From positions 24,111-88,110 of the forward strand of contig NZ_NSEB01000018.1 of NCBI RefSeq assembly GCF_002734215.1: a DNA stretch of 64,000 nt, given 5' to 3'. Under the pieces are notes generated by a model. It was given only the letters and a program-made list of their open reading frames with translations, was not told where the DNA came from and ran no database searches. Position numbers and translations under genes: made by a program. Shown here one piece after another: positions 1 through 9,326 of this stretch; positions within the stretch are counted from its first letter, which is position 1, and each line of letters begins with the position of its first letter. The stretch comes from Fredinandcohnia onubensis. GTDB lineage: Bacteria; Bacillota; Bacilli; Bacillales; Bacillaceae_L.

Positions 1-114
1 AGCGAGATCACATCCACTACTTCCGCTAAGAAATTTACCTTTTTTAAGTTAAATTCAAAAAAACAATTTTGACATCCAATCTTATCGATTTAAAGATTTA
101 ATGCAAATTAAACC

Positions 115-690
115 CTAATCAACGGAAGTCTCAATATAACCAATAATCTGTTCAAGTGTAAACACTGCTAGCGGCTGCTCAAGTTCTTCCCTACCATAAT
201 CCATATAACCTATTACATAGGGGACAAGTTTTTTTATGTCGTCGAATTTTACTTCTTCCGTTTCAATGATAGTACCATTTTTACTAATTGCAGCACTTAA
301 TTGTTGAGTGTAGCCATTGTAATCTAATAATCTTCCATTTAATAATCGAAAATCGTTGTGATACTGATTAAAAATGCTTTTATCTGCCTCCATTCTGTTT
401 TTTAACCATGGCAAATAAAAGCCTTTTAGCCAAATATCATCAGCAATTAAGTGAGTATAGTAACCCTGTATAAAGTGCGAATCTATATTTGAGCTATATT
501 TATGTATGAATTCTTTGTAGTCAATATAGCGAGAATAGTTATTTACATCACCTTTGTAAAAATGAGATAAGTCTTTAGGTGAAACTGCATCCGCTTCAAT
601 GCCTCCTAATAGAAATGATGTTTTATCTTTTATCGATAGGTTATCCGCAATTCTATTCGCAATAACCAGGTGCATAATTCTCGAGCCCAA
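115..690 (-). CDS. Zinc-dependent phospholipase C-like protein
   Basis: 191 residues. It resembles the zinc-dependent phospholipase C-like (Zn_dep_PLPC) proteins common in Bacillus: an N-terminal MHLVIANRIA segment, then GGIEADAV and a YYTHLIADD motif. His7, Asp34, His43, His72, His80 and Asp84 are plausible metal ligands. There is no signal peptide, so a cytoplasmic hydrolase is likely; the substrate is unknown. The start is a TTG at 690 preceded by AAGGGGG at good spacing. It is transcribed alone, with its promoter in the 691-758 gap. Family assignment is by motif recognition only. Confidence 0.7.
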   Translation of the reverse strand: MGSRIMHLVIANRIADNLSIKDKTSFLLGGIEADAVSPKDLSHFYKGDVNNYSRYIDYKEFIHKYSSNIDSHFIQGYYTHLIADDIWLKGFYLPWLKNRMEADKSIFNQYHNDFRLLNGRLLDYNGYTQQLSAAISKNGTIIETEEVKFDDIKKLVPYVIGYMDYGREELEQPLAVFTLEQIIGYIETSVD

Positions 691-758
691 TTTAATCCCC
701 CTTGTTGCTATACTATTAGGTTCTTTAAGGATAATTCTAACTCCTACCTCGTTATCGT

Positions 759-1094
759 TTAATATTTGTAAATATCTACTACCGGACTATATCCTGGATT
801 AAATGTAAAGGGAAGAAAGGTTCCACAAATCCCTATACCTTCAATTAATGTTCTCGTACCTGCTTCATCTTCAAGGATAACGCCCATCTTATTTATAAAA
901 AAATAATCGTCTATCGTTCTATGAACGACTTTTTCCTTCGAATTTTCGTACAGACAACGATCTCCAACACATTCTGTATCGTATTTGCTCGCTAACCACT
1001 TATTAAAAGTCTCTGGTGAGGGTTTTGATAATGGTAGAATTAGAAAAAATAGAATAATAGCTAAAGTAAAGTAAATGATTCGTTTTTTTCTCAT
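759..1094 (-). CDS. Hypothetical membrane-anchored protein
   Basis: 111 residues. MRKKR is followed by one hydrophobic helix (about residues 6-24), which may be a signal anchor or an uncleaved signal peptide. The rest is a soluble extracytoplasmic domain with three cysteines (around 42, 47 and 90) that could form disulfides. The start ATG at 1094 has AAAGGGTG upstream. No family was recognised. The gene stands alone and its function is unknown. Confidence 0.65.
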   Translation of the reverse strand: MRKKRIIYFTLAIILFFLILPLSKPSPETFNKWLASKYDTECVGDRCLYENSKEKVVHRTIDDYFFINKMGVILEDEAGTRTLIEGIGICGTFLPFTFNPGYSPVVDIYKY

Positions 1095-1403
1095 AAGTCA
1101 CACCCTTTTATTTCACAAATTTTCCATTAATTACATTTTACATCATGATATTTAAGAATCCCATTAAAACTTTCAATGCCCCTCGTAAATGCAGACATCC
1201 CCTTCTTCAAGATATTTACAATTATTCATTTCAAAATGTTTATTATTACAGGATTTAATGATTCATTACCAAATGTTTCAATCCTGTTATAAATATTAAA
1301 AAAAAGTACATAGGTTTCTTTTTCGTACGATTAACTTTATAATGGCGGACAAGATGATTTTTAATAAAAAATGATTCTTGTAGCTTTAGGAAGGAGATTG
1401 AGT
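1095..1403. other. Intergenic stretch, no supported gene
   Basis: This 309-bp AT-rich gap separates the minus-strand membrane protein from the plus-strand foldase-like lipoprotein, so it should carry two divergent promoters. On the minus strand a short Cys-containing reading frame ending near 1170 (NNCKYLEEGDVCIYEGH) is open but has no ribosome binding site. It may be a gene remnant or chance. Confidence 0.4.
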
Positions 1404-2159
1404 ATGAAAAAATTGATGTTTACATTAATAACCGGTCTAATGGTTGTTGTATTAGCAGCCTGTGGAGGAAATGAAGAACGTACAGAAGCTAAAAATAATG
1501 ATAAAACAAAAACAGAGGAAACGGAACCGCAACAGCAAATGGAAGAAATGCAAAAGAAATTAGAAGCACAGCAAATAGATGAAAAGAAAACGGTTGCCAT
1601 CGTAAATGATACAAAAATTTTAGGAAGCGACTATAATGGCATTTTATCATCTATACAAGGACAAATGCAGCAGATGGGACAAGATCCGACTTCTAAAGAA
1701 GCGGCAGAGCAAGTGAAAAAACAAACCATTGACAGCTTAGTTGGACAAACGCTTCTTCTTCAAGAGGCAGATAAAAAAAGCTATAAAGTTTCAGAAGCAG
1801 ATATTAAGAAGCGGCTAGACGAAGTAAAAAAACAGTTTAAAACAGAAAAAGAATTCGAATCCGCTCTAAAAAAATCCGGCATGGATATGAAAACTCTCGA
1901 AACTCAAATAGCTGACGGGCTTAAACTTAATCAGTACGTTGAGAAAGAAATTCCTACTGGTAAAATAACCGATGAAGAAATTCAAAAAACGTATAACCAA
2001 TATGCGGAACAAGGTAAGACTACTGGACAAGAAATTCCAAAGCTTGAAGAAGTAAAACCGCAAATCGAACAATCTCTTCAACAGCAAAAACAGCAAGAAA
2101 AACTCGCTCAGCATGTAGAAGAGTTAAAGAAAAATGCAAAGATCGATATTAAGATCTAA
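1404..2159 (+). CDS. SurA N-terminal domain lipoprotein (foldase-like)
   Basis: 251 residues. A lipoprotein signal peptide with lipobox VLAAC anchors it to the outer face of the membrane. A Gln/Glu-rich linker (about 30-60) is followed by a SurA/PrsA N-terminal-like helical chaperone domain (about 65-180) and a charged Gln-rich helical C-terminus. The PpiC rotamase domain of PrsA is absent, so a chaperone role without peptidyl-prolyl isomerase activity is inferred. The ATG at 1404 has AAGGAG 7 bases upstream; an in-frame ATG at 1371 lies ahead of that site and is rejected. A strong terminator follows. Confidence 0.8.
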   Translation: MKKLMFTLITGLMVVVLAACGGNEERTEAKNNDKTKTEETEPQQQMEEMQKKLEAQQIDEKKTVAIVNDTKILGSDYNGILSSIQGQMQQMGQDPTSKEAAEQVKKQTIDSLVGQTLLLQEADKKSYKVSEADIKKRLDEVKKQFKTEKEFESALKKSGMDMKTLETQIADGLKLNQYVEKEIPTGKITDEEIQKTYNQYAEQGKTTGQEIPKLEEVKPQIEQSLQQQKQQEKLAQHVEELKKNAKIDIKI

Positions 2160-2193
2160 GATGTTAAACACAAATACTATACCCCTTCAAACG

Positions 2194-2243
2194 AAAAAGA
2201 AGATGAACTCTACTACAAATATGTAGGGTTCATCTTCTTTTTT
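2194..2243. terminator. Bidirectional intrinsic terminator
   Basis: A long hairpin (AAGAAGATGAAC arm pairing with GTTCATCTTCTT) has A and T runs on both sides. It sits between the stops of convergent genes and can end transcription from both. Confidence 0.9.
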
Positions 2244-2265
2244 ATTCGCAAATTGCTCCATTAAT

Positions 2266-2457
2266 TTATTTGTCTTTTTTCTCTTCGTTCTTACTTATAG
2301 TTATTAGCTTCCACATAACAAAGTGAACCACCGCAAATGTAAGTAATAAATCTCGATATGGCTCATTTGTTCCTCCAATCAATGATGCCAAAATGAAGAA
2401 CGATCCAAATGATATTAATAGTAGAATAGCAACATACTGTTCAATGCGTAAATTCAT
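2266..2457 (-). CDS. Small two-helix membrane protein
   Basis: 63 residues with two hydrophobic helices (about 8-30 and 36-52) and a charged KNEEKKDK tail. The ATG at 2457 is preferred because GTGAGGG lies 7 bases upstream; an in-frame GTG at 2472 overlaps that site. No family was recognised. It is convergent with the foldase-like lipoprotein and shares its terminator. Confidence 0.6.
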   Translation of the reverse strand: MNLRIEQYVAILLLISFGSFFILASLIGGTNEPYRDLLLTFAVVHFVMWKLITISKNEEKKDK

Positions 2458-2489
2458 TATATTTACCCTCACTTCTTAAACTAATCAAC

Positions 2490-2545
2490 TAAGCGATCTA
2501 CTAACTTATTTTCTTCAACTACTCAATATAATCCTTCTTCACTCA
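2490..2545 (-). repeat. Family A repeat, degraded copy
   Basis: It retains the ACTAAC...CTTCAAC...ATCCTTC parts of the dispersed repeat but has no complementary second arm. It lies between the 2266 and 2651 genes. Confidence 0.4.
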
Positions 2546-2650
2546 TCTGTCCCTTTTGTTGGATACGGCGTTTTATTAAAGTAATTCACTCCCATTGTTG
2601 AAGACACTATAGTTTCTATTAATTTTTCTAGTTTTGTAAGTAGGTAAAAC

Positions 2651-3154
2651 TTATAAATTAATAACTTTTATTTCTAGTTCACACTTCTGACGTAAGTGAT
2701 GGCGAAAATGCATACCCACAAGCTCGAACCACTCCCTTGCGTTCAGCCAGCCAAAACCTTCATGTTTAACTTTGTAATTGGGATTAATAGCATCTACTCT
2801 AGATTCCCATTGCCTCAACCTCTGCATTACCTGATCTAACCTACTCATAAGGTCTTCTTTACTATCTGAATTGCTTGGTGGAGTATTTAGCTCGTCCGGT
2901 AACTTGATTTTAATTGGTGGGAACCCTCCAATTTTATATACTTCCTCACCAAAATCCGTTTTTCCAAGCTTTTGCTCTTCCTTTGATTTAGCACAAACTT
3001 CCACATTGTCAAGGTACTCAATGGCAACTAGAATCACATGGTCGTACATTTGACCAATGGACCAAACCCCTGTAGCCGATATATATCTTAGTTGCTCAAG
3101 TGAATAGTTTTGTAGATCGCTTTTAAATGTTTCAATCAGTTTTAAAGCATTCAA
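2651..3154 (-). CDS. DinB family protein
   Basis: 167 residues. The length, the four-helix pattern, the GVWSIGQMYDHV motif near residue 30 and the FRHHLRQ motif near 150 match the DinB/YfiT superfamily, in which three histidines bind a divalent metal. Many members are thiol S-transferases, others are uncharacterised, so the reaction is unknown. The start is TTG at 3154 after GAGGGGTGA. Transcribed alone. Confidence 0.75.
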   Translation of the reverse strand: MNALKLIETFKSDLQNYSLEQLRYISATGVWSIGQMYDHVILVAIEYLDNVEVCAKSKEEQKLGKTDFGEEVYKIGGFPPIKIKLPDELNTPPSNSDSKEDLMSRLDQVMQRLRQWESRVDAINPNYKVKHEGFGWLNAREWFELVGMHFRHHLRQKCELEIKVINL

Positions 3155-3245
3155 TAAATCACCCCTCTACCATTGTCCTACATCTTAATGTTCTTGATTA
3201 TAAAACAACAATATTTTCACTCTATAATTTGTTTCATCTTTATTC

Positions 3246-3322
3246 ACTAAACTCCTTCGTTAGTATAATTACTTCTACAAAAAAGTGCATTAATCCTTGT
3301 TGGATCAACGCACCTGAAAGTT
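3246..3322 (-). repeat. Family A terminator-like repeat, copy 1
   Basis: The hairpin at 3285-3313 (GTGCATT...AACGCAC with an inner ATCC/GGAT pairing) is followed on the minus strand by TTTTTT and the conserved tail GTAGAAG...CTAACGAAGGAG. It starts 43 bp past the stop of the 3365 gene, so it likely acts as that gene's terminator. Confidence 0.8.
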
Positions 3323-3364
3323 AAATATTCTTTTTCTAATGAAATAGCTTGTACTGTCCACCAA

Positions 3365-4300
3365 TTATTTAACTTTAATTACAATTTTCCCTTTGGCATG
3401 ATTGGTTTCACTTAACTCATGTGCTTTTTGTAGCTCTTCTGCTGAAAAACCAAATACACTACCCACTTGAGGTTTAAGTATTCCTTTCTCGAGTAATTCG
3501 CCTAATTCACCTAGTTGTTTACCATTTGACGTTAACCAATAGGAGCTTGCTGTTACTTGATGCTTTTCTATTAATACTGGATCGGGTTGTCCGGCAATCG
3601 TTACTAATCTGCCACCAGGTTTTAATATTTTGAAGCTTTTAGTTAAAATATCGCCACCCATTGTATCAATGACCACATCATAATCACTTAATACTTCTTC
3701 AAATTGTTGTGCACGGTAATTAATGAATTCATCCGCACCGAGATTTTTTACATATGCTTCATTTTTCTCACTCGCTGTTGTAGCAACATAGGCACCTAGA
3801 TGTTTTGCCATTTGAATGGCCAAACTACCTACACCACCAGCTCCTGCGTGTATGAGTACTTTATCTCCTTGCTTGACTTTTGTTTTATCCACTAAACACT
3901 GCCAAGCGGTTAGGCCGGCTAATGGAATAGAGGCAGCTTCTTCAAATGTTAAGTTACTAGGCTTTTTGGCAAGTAATTCTTCATCCACTATTGTAAATTC
4001 CGCATATGTACCTCTGGGGGTTGTATCCGGTCGCGAAAAAACTTCATCCCCGACCTGAAAATTCTTCACTTCATCTCCAATTTCAACTATCTTACCAGCC
4101 ACATCCCAGCCAAGGATTATAGGGAATGTCCAATCAAGCATTCCCTTCAAATAGCCCGCACGAAGCTTCCAATCAATTGGATTAATGGAGGTTGCATAAA
4201 CCTCAACAAGTACTTGGTTTACTTTTATTTCTGGTTTCGGTAGCTCCTGCTCTACTAACACATCTTTACTACCATATTCATTTATGATAACCGCTCGCAA
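3365..4300 (-). CDS. Zinc-independent MDR oxidoreductase (quinone reductase type)
   Basis: 311 residues of the medium-chain dehydrogenase/reductase superfamily. A GroES-like N-terminal domain is followed by a Rossmann domain with the AGAGGVGSLA NADPH motif near residue 147. The structural and catalytic zinc cysteines are absent, as in quinone oxidoreductases. It probably reduces quinones or enones with NADPH in the cytoplasm. The TTG at 4300 (protein starting MRAVIINEYG) has AAAGGGAG at ideal spacing; a GTG at 4309 is too close to it. A family A repeat follows the stop. Confidence 0.85.
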   Translation of the reverse strand: MRAVIINEYGSKDVLVEQELPKPEIKVNQVLVEVYATSINPIDWKLRAGYLKGMLDWTFPIILGWDVAGKIVEIGDEVKNFQVGDEVFSRPDTTPRGTYAEFTIVDEELLAKKPSNLTFEEAASIPLAGLTAWQCLVDKTKVKQGDKVLIHAGAGGVGSLAIQMAKHLGAYVATTASEKNEAYVKNLGADEFINYRAQQFEEVLSDYDVVIDTMGGDILTKSFKILKPGGRLVTIAGQPDPVLIEKHQVTASSYWLTSNGKQLGELGELLEKGILKPQVGSVFGFSAEELQKAHELSETNHAKGKIVIKVK

Positions 4301-4459
4301 GAATAGCACTCCCTTTTACAAAAAGTATAAGTTTAGTATTTGTTTCTCCTCAGAAGTCATTCCTTCCCGTCAGTGTCTGATAAATTAAGATTTATAAATT
4401 TTTTAAAAAAAGGAGGTGCCACTGCTTCTGCCTTTGTAAGAAAAATATTTTTATTTATA

Positions 4460-4810
4460 TTAAACCTTCTCAAATTCACCACGAACAACTCGGCTCATAT
4501 CTATAACTTGAATCATTTCATTATATAATTCTTCAATTCGCTTATCCGAATCAACTTTTTCCATAACTATTTCGTGATGATGTTTATTAGTAAATGTAGA
4601 AACTGAGCACATCAACGTTTCATTTTCATGCAATTCTACCGATGCCTCCATCCCTTTACAACCATAGTTAGCATCTATAAAAGTGCTCTGGAACGTCTCA
4701 TCTTCAATAGCACCATATTCCTTATAAATAAGAGCTGCCATTTTGTTAATCTCTATAAATCTATCCTTTTTATGTTTCAGGACTGGGTATAAATATAATA
4801 CATTGTACAT
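4460..4810 (-). CDS. DUF1428 family protein
   Basis: 116 residues. The N-terminal MYNVLYLYPVLKHKKDRF, a mid GAIEDETF segment and the C-terminal MSRVVRGEFE resemble DUF1428 (YbaA-like, dimeric alpha-beta barrel) proteins of unknown function. The ATG at 4810 has AAAGGGAGA upstream, so longer upstream frames overlapping the next gene are rejected. It lies 40 bp downstream of the second MDR gene and may be its second cistron. Confidence 0.7.
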   Translation of the reverse strand: MYNVLYLYPVLKHKKDRFIEINKMAALIYKEYGAIEDETFQSTFIDANYGCKGMEASVELHENETLMCSVSTFTNKHHHEIVMEKVDSDKRIEELYNEMIQVIDMSRVVRGEFEKV

Positions 4811-4850
4811 AAAAATCTCCCTTTCTGCTTTTCCCCTATGTTTATATATC

Positions 4851-5804
4851 CTATTTGACCCTAAGAACAATCTTCCCCTTTGTACGTCCACTTTCAATGT
4901 GCCGGTGTGCCTCAACAATCTGTTCCAAAGGAAAACATTTTTCAATTACAGGTTTTAATTTTTCTTCCTCCACAAGATCACTTAAGAATTCCAAATCTTT
5001 ATCGTTTGGTTTCGTAAAATGAGTTTTTGCTTGTTTGCGACCTATTATTGAACCAATCATCAATTGAAGGGGTTGATATCTAGGGGAAAATAAGTGTTCC
5101 GTAATATAAATCCCTTTCTCGGTTAAAGAGTTCATGCAACTGAAATATGTTCGCTTTCCAACTGCATCCAGAATAACATCGTACTTCTTTCCATTTTTCG
5201 TGAAATCTTCCTTGGTATAATCAAGAACATAATCAGCCCTAAGATCTTTAACCCAATCAAGATTGGATGTACTGCAAACAGCTGTGACCTCAGCCCCAAA
5301 ATATTTCGCAAGTTGAACAGCAAAATGCCCTACTCCGCCAGATGCTCCATATATTAAGACTCTTTGTCCTTGCTTTACCTTTGCTACATCCCGCAATGCT
5401 TGTAAAGCAGTTTGGGCAGCACACGGTATAGCAGCTGCTTCTTCAAAAGTTATGTTTTTTGGCATATGACTAAGTAAACTTTCACGTGGAGAGACATATT
5501 CAGAATGAGAACCGAAGCAACTCCCAAAAACATGATCACCCACCTTAAATTTACGAACACTATCACCAACTGCCTCAATCGTACCCGCAACATCTATGCC
5601 GAGTATGTGGTTTTTGGGTTTTAATAGTCCATTATCTATCCTTGTAGGATAATAACCCTTTCGGTATAAATAGTCTAAAGTATTAACAGAAGCACTGTGT
5701 ACACGAATCAACACCCTATCTTGCTCCTTGATAGATGGCTGTTCGACATCATTTATACCCATAACTTCAGGGGAACCAAAAGTTTTGTATATAGCAGCTT
5801 TCAC
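4851..5804 (-). CDS. NAD(P)-dependent MDR oxidoreductase
   Basis: 317 residues. It is a medium-chain reductase of the zinc-independent class: the GroES-like domain (about 1-125) contains ILGIDVAGTIEAVGDSV, and the Rossmann domain carries YGASGGVGHFAVQLAK near 150. The substrate is unknown; NADPH-dependent reduction of quinones or unsaturated carbonyls is likely. It starts at GTG 5804 after GGAGG. It is only distantly similar to the MDR gene at 3365, so the two are not a recent duplication. It probably shares a transcript with the DUF1428 gene. Confidence 0.85.
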   Translation of the reverse strand: MKAAIYKTFGSPEVMGINDVEQPSIKEQDRVLIRVHSASVNTLDYLYRKGYYPTRIDNGLLKPKNHILGIDVAGTIEAVGDSVRKFKVGDHVFGSCFGSHSEYVSPRESLLSHMPKNITFEEAAAIPCAAQTALQALRDVAKVKQGQRVLIYGASGGVGHFAVQLAKYFGAEVTAVCSTSNLDWVKDLRADYVLDYTKEDFTKNGKKYDVILDAVGKRTYFSCMNSLTEKGIYITEHLFSPRYQPLQLMIGSIIGRKQAKTHFTKPNDKDLEFLSDLVEEEKLKPVIEKCFPLEQIVEAHRHIESGRTKGKIVLRVK

Positions 5805-6214
5805 CTACATACCTCCATAGTTCTATTTTGTTTGAACTGATCTTAAGTTTATCTTTTCTCTTTCCCATAAAAAGGCGACTGCATCTAAATGACAGCCAAA
5901 AATTAAGCGGAGTCATCCACCCTACTACTAAAGTCTCGTTTTTGTTATATTATTTTTATATATTCTAGTAATCAACTTTTATAACCTTCTGAAAAAATTA
6001 AAGTTTTTAAAGGCAGAAGGACACATTATGAAAGAAATTGTCCGTCATATATAGTTGCTTGACTAAGGGGATACTCCAAAGGAGAACTGCTTACTATTTT
6101 ACTAGGCAATTCTCTTTTCTGAGGTAGCACAGGTGAGTTGTTCTTTATTGAACTTAGAGTGAAAATCAAATTTCAACTGCTGTTAGTAATCATCTTACAA
6201 TTAGTTCTTAATAG
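5805..6214. other. Intergenic stretch, no supported gene
   Basis: About 410 bp. A weak hairpin near 6080-6120 (AAAGGAGAA pairing with TTCTCTTTT) is visible. A short open frame near 6028 has only eight codons. No coding similarity was recognised. Confidence 0.4.
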
Positions 6215-6971
6215 TTACACCTTACCCAAATAGCTTCTTGTTATATTTGGCATAATGATGGTACCGTTGTTGCTATATTTTTCAAATAGTTCTGTTAATG
6301 CCGTAATGAAGGGATCATACTCTTTGTCAGACTTCTTTGGAGAATAGGACGCAGATAAGTACCTGCCCAGAAATCCTTCTAAAGTAATGTGCAAGTCATT
6401 GCGAAAGTAGTTAAGATCATACTTCCCATCTTTATAATATTCATGAAAGGCAATCGGAGCTTCCTCCATACCACCGCTAAATCCTTTAAAATTCGGACAA
6501 TACTTTTCGCAAACATCAGCACTTTCCTTGTTTATATCACTTGACCCATCACGGCTATTCCAAACAAGGGCCACTTTAGCACCCTCTTTCAAAACCCGCT
6601 GACATTCCAATCTGAACTGCTCAAAAGTGGAACCAGTGAAATGCTTGTGCGACTGTCACTAAATCTACACTATTATCATTTAAAGTTGTGTTTTCAGCTG
6701 TGGCCTTGACCGAAATAAAACGGGAATCAGGCTTTAACGTTTGTTCTGCCACTTTTCTCATGTCATCATTGGGTTCCACTCCAATTACAGTGTATCCCCT
6801 ACCAAGTAGCTGCCTACTTATAATTCCAGTACCCGATCCAATATCTGCAATCATACTTTCCTCATTTAGACCGGCTTCAGAAATTAAATATTCAATATAT
6901 TCAAGAGGGTAACTGGGACGATATTTTGCATATATCTCAGCTTTGTCTGTAAATTTATCTGTCGATTCCAT
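6215..6971 (-). pseudogene. Class I SAM-dependent methyltransferase, frameshifted
   Basis: The N-terminal piece (from 6971) has the SAM-binding motif IADIGSGTGIISRQL and ends after AFHWFHF. The rest of the family fold continues in another frame from EQFRLECQRVLKEG to 6215. The switch is at a run of four A on the plus strand (6623-6626): removing one base restores a single protein of about 250 residues. A sequencing error in a homopolymer is as likely as a true mutation. If intact, it would be a small-molecule methyltransferase. An in-frame TTG at 6974 is an alternative start. Confidence 0.8.
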
Positions 6972-7184
6972 CAAACCACCTTCTCCTTTTTAAGCAATGT
7001 AAGTACAGTCATTCAAAACCTTCCCTTGGTTTTGTTATATAATAATTGATTATTTACCAGATCTATCTTATTCGATTTTATCTATTACTCACCGTAACTT
7101 GGGAGGAAGTCTGTAGTTAATCACTAAAAAAAGAAGCTTTTCATTAACCTAGGCGATTTGCTTTTAGATAATTTATTGTAAGTT

Positions 7185-7460
7185 TTATTCGGTAAAATGC
7201 CTCACTTCTTCCCATTTAGATTCTGGATCATCATTGTCTGCCTTTTTCCAGACTTGACCACTGTTTGTATCAATTAAGTACACCCAACCATCGTTCACAA
7301 GTAACTCATAATTTCCATTTGAAGGGGTAGTTGTATTTGATACTAAAATACCATGCCCTACATTATTAATAGCCTCTGAGATGAACTTAGATGCTACTAT
7401 AATACTAAAACTCATAATCACTACTGAAAAAAGCAGTAATAAACCCTTTTTATTCCCCAA
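7185..7460 (-). CDS. Hypothetical membrane-anchored protein
   Basis: 91 residues. An N-terminal hydrophobic helix (about 6-26) is followed by an extracytoplasmic domain with the repeated feel YELLVNDGWVYLID...GQVWKK, typical of small Bacillus proteins of unknown role. TTG start at 7460 after a GAGGCGAAG site. No family was named; no operon partner. Confidence 0.6.
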   Translation of the reverse strand: MGNKKGLLLLFSVVIMSFSIIVASKFISEAINNVGHGILVSNTTTPSNGNYELLVNDGWVYLIDTNSGQVWKKADNDDPESKWEEVRHFTE

Positions 7461-7652
7461 TCACTTCGCCTCATTTCATTTTAATAATCCAAAACCATTT
7501 CCACTAACCCGCCCTTAATAACTAAAACCACGATACATGCTTTTGTAGCTCAAACAATATAGTCCATTACGGGTATCTATCTCAAACACGTTTCTCTTAT
7601 ACAATTATTTTAATACTACTAAGGAAAAGACATTGTTTTGTTACCCCTAATA

Positions 7653-8345
7653 CTATTTAATGGAATTATCGTCGTTAAATAATAGTTGATCTATCATAAT
7701 TGAATATTGGGCCGCAACGAGTGCTGCACCTGTACTATTTAGATGAATGCCGTCTAACGTTAAGTGAAGTCCTCTTTTTTTTGATAACCGGTCGATGTTA
7801 ACTGAATTTTTATAGAAGAGAACATCCATCATCACTCTCATAACGTTGATATTGAGGTAATCTGAACTAGTGACGTTAGAAAGGTGTTTCTCAAATACGG
7901 AATGCATATCTAAGAAACTTACATTGGGATGATCACTTAAGAGGGATTGGATGATGGAAGTTAAGTTTTTTATTTCTTTATCATTTTGTGAAGTTTCACC
8001 CACTAAAGCTGGCGAGACCGTAACTACTTGTTTAGTAGACGCCATAACCATATCTAAAACTTTGTTATAATACTCCCTAAATTCTTCGGGATCCTTTGCA
8101 ACAGGCTGTGCTTGGACTTTCAACAATTTGGAATATACATCATTGACTCCAATCCAAAGGAAAATAAGATCATAGTTTGTTACTAATTTTGTTTTGGTTA
8201 TACGGGCATGCAAACTTTTAACTGTTTCCCCTGGTTTGCCAAGATTATCAAAAGAAATACTTGGATAGTTTTCTTTTAAAATCTCAACAAAAGATACTCC
8301 AGGACGTCCTTCGGTTAAACTATCACCTATCAGTCCAATTTTCAT
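7653..8345 (-). CDS. SGNH/GDSL hydrolase
   Basis: 230 residues. It has the SGNH blocks: GDSL at 7-10 with nucleophile Ser9, a Gly in NLGKPGET (35-41), Asn68 in GVNDVY, and Asp198/His201 in DGIHLN completing the triad. There is no signal peptide, so it is a cytoplasmic esterase or lipase-like enzyme of unknown substrate. ATG at 8345 with AAAAGGAGG. Single gene; the upstream region carries a degenerate 53-bp repeat array. Confidence 0.85.
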   Translation of the reverse strand: MKIGLIGDSLTEGRPGVSFVEILKENYPSISFDNLGKPGETVKSLHARITKTKLVTNYDLIFLWIGVNDVYSKLLKVQAQPVAKDPEEFREYYNKVLDMVMASTKQVVTVSPALVGETSQNDKEIKNLTSIIQSLLSDHPNVSFLDMHSVFEKHLSNVTSSDYLNINVMRVMMDVLFYKNSVNIDRLSKKRGLHLTLDGIHLNSTGAALVAAQYSIMIDQLLFNDDNSIK

Positions 8346-8374
8346 GGTTTAATTCCTCCTTTTCTATTGAACAT

Positions 8375-8505
8375 ACATCGGCCATGATTCTATGATTCTA
8401 TTCGTTTCCTTTTTACCTTCCTCTTCTGGGAATCGGACACGATTCGGACGCTTGCGTTACCCCTTCACCTGCCTCAAGCGACAATCGGGCATGATTGCTT
8501 GTTTT
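8375..8505. repeat. Degenerate ~53-bp tandem repeats
   Basis: Three diverged blocks built on CGGNCATGATTC begin near 8379, 8434 and 8486, spaced 55 and 52 bp. They are more GC-rich than the surroundings and lie between the SGNH hydrolase and the next gene. Confidence 0.5.
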
Positions 8506-8538
8506 ATCCAGAGGCTCAAGTAGAATTCACCTGTTTCG

Positions 8539-8727
8539 TTAGTTTAAAAACATCATCAAAAGTGAGGGAAATAATGTTGCAACGAATAAAAGTAGAACTA
8601 AACCAGTAAACATATATGTCACATATTTCTTTCTATTTACACCTTCTCTTAATTCCCACAATCCTATTGTAATGAAATATAAACCTATCATTGAAATAAT
8701 TACGGGTAGCATAACAAAAATATTCAT
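8539..8727 (-). CDS. Small two-helix membrane protein
   Basis: 62 residues, almost all hydrophobic, with two membrane helices (about 4-24 and 36-60) joined by a charged WELREGVNRKK loop. ATG at 8727 follows AAGGGG. No family was recognised. Confidence 0.6.
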   Translation of the reverse strand: MNIFVMLPVIISMIGLYFITIGLWELREGVNRKKYVTYMFTGLVLLLFVATLFPSLLMMFLN

Positions 8728-8814
8728 CTATTGGTCCCCTTTTATTATTTGTTTTTCTTCACAGCCCATAGTTAATATTAACATAATATTCCAAATCCAC
8801 ATACAATTTTCGTG

Positions 8815-8881
8815 CTCATAAATAAAGCGACTGCCTAAAAAAAGGTGCCTTAATCCTTCTAGGATCAACGCACCTGTTGGT
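8815..8881 (-). repeat. Family A terminator-like repeat, copy 2
   Basis: The hairpin at 8844-8874 (GGTGC arm with GCACC, inner ATCC/GGAT) is followed on the minus strand by a T-run. It lies 47 bp past the stop of the VOC gene at 8928. The tail differs from the consensus. Confidence 0.7.
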
Positions 8882-8927
8882 TTTAAATTATGTTTTTTAT
8901 TGTTATGAAGACGGTATTAGATACTTA

Positions 8928-9326
8928 CTACTTAGGTAGATTTAGTTGCCACGAAACTCCAAAACGGTCATTTAACCAGCCAAATTTCTTACTGAAACCA
9001 TAATCTCCTAGTGGCATAAGTGCTTGTCCGCCTTCGTTCAATTTCTGATAAAGATTATCAAGTTCTTCTTCCGTACTACAAGTAACAAATAGTGAGAACG
9101 AAGGTGTGAAGGAAAACTGATGTTTGATATTACTGTCGATGCACATAACTTCTTGACCTTTTAAAGTGAAGGTTGCTTGCATCACAGTTCCTTCATCCCC
9201 ACTTTCATTGGCACCATATCGAACAATACTGGTAATTGACGAATCCTCAATCAAAGACGTATAAAAATTCATTGCTTCTTCTGCTTTGCCATCTTGAAAC
9301 ATTAAAAATGGTGTGACCTTTTCCAT
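8928..9326 (-). CDS. VOC family protein (PhnB-like)
   Basis: 132 residues. The MEKVTPFLMFQDGKAEEAMNFY start and the GWLNDRFGVSWQL end are typical of the PhnB / 3-demethylubiquinone methyltransferase-like branch of the vicinal oxygen chelate fold. Members are cytoplasmic, metal-binding or degenerate, with unknown substrates. ATG at 9326 with AAAAAGGAG. Transcribed alone, followed by a family A repeat. Confidence 0.85.
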   Translation of the reverse strand: MEKVTPFLMFQDGKAEEAMNFYTSLIEDSSITSIVRYGANESGDEGTVMQATFTLKGQEVMCIDSNIKHQFSFTPSFSLFVTCSTEEELDNLYQKLNEGGQALMPLGDYGFSKKFGWLNDRFGVSWQLNLPK

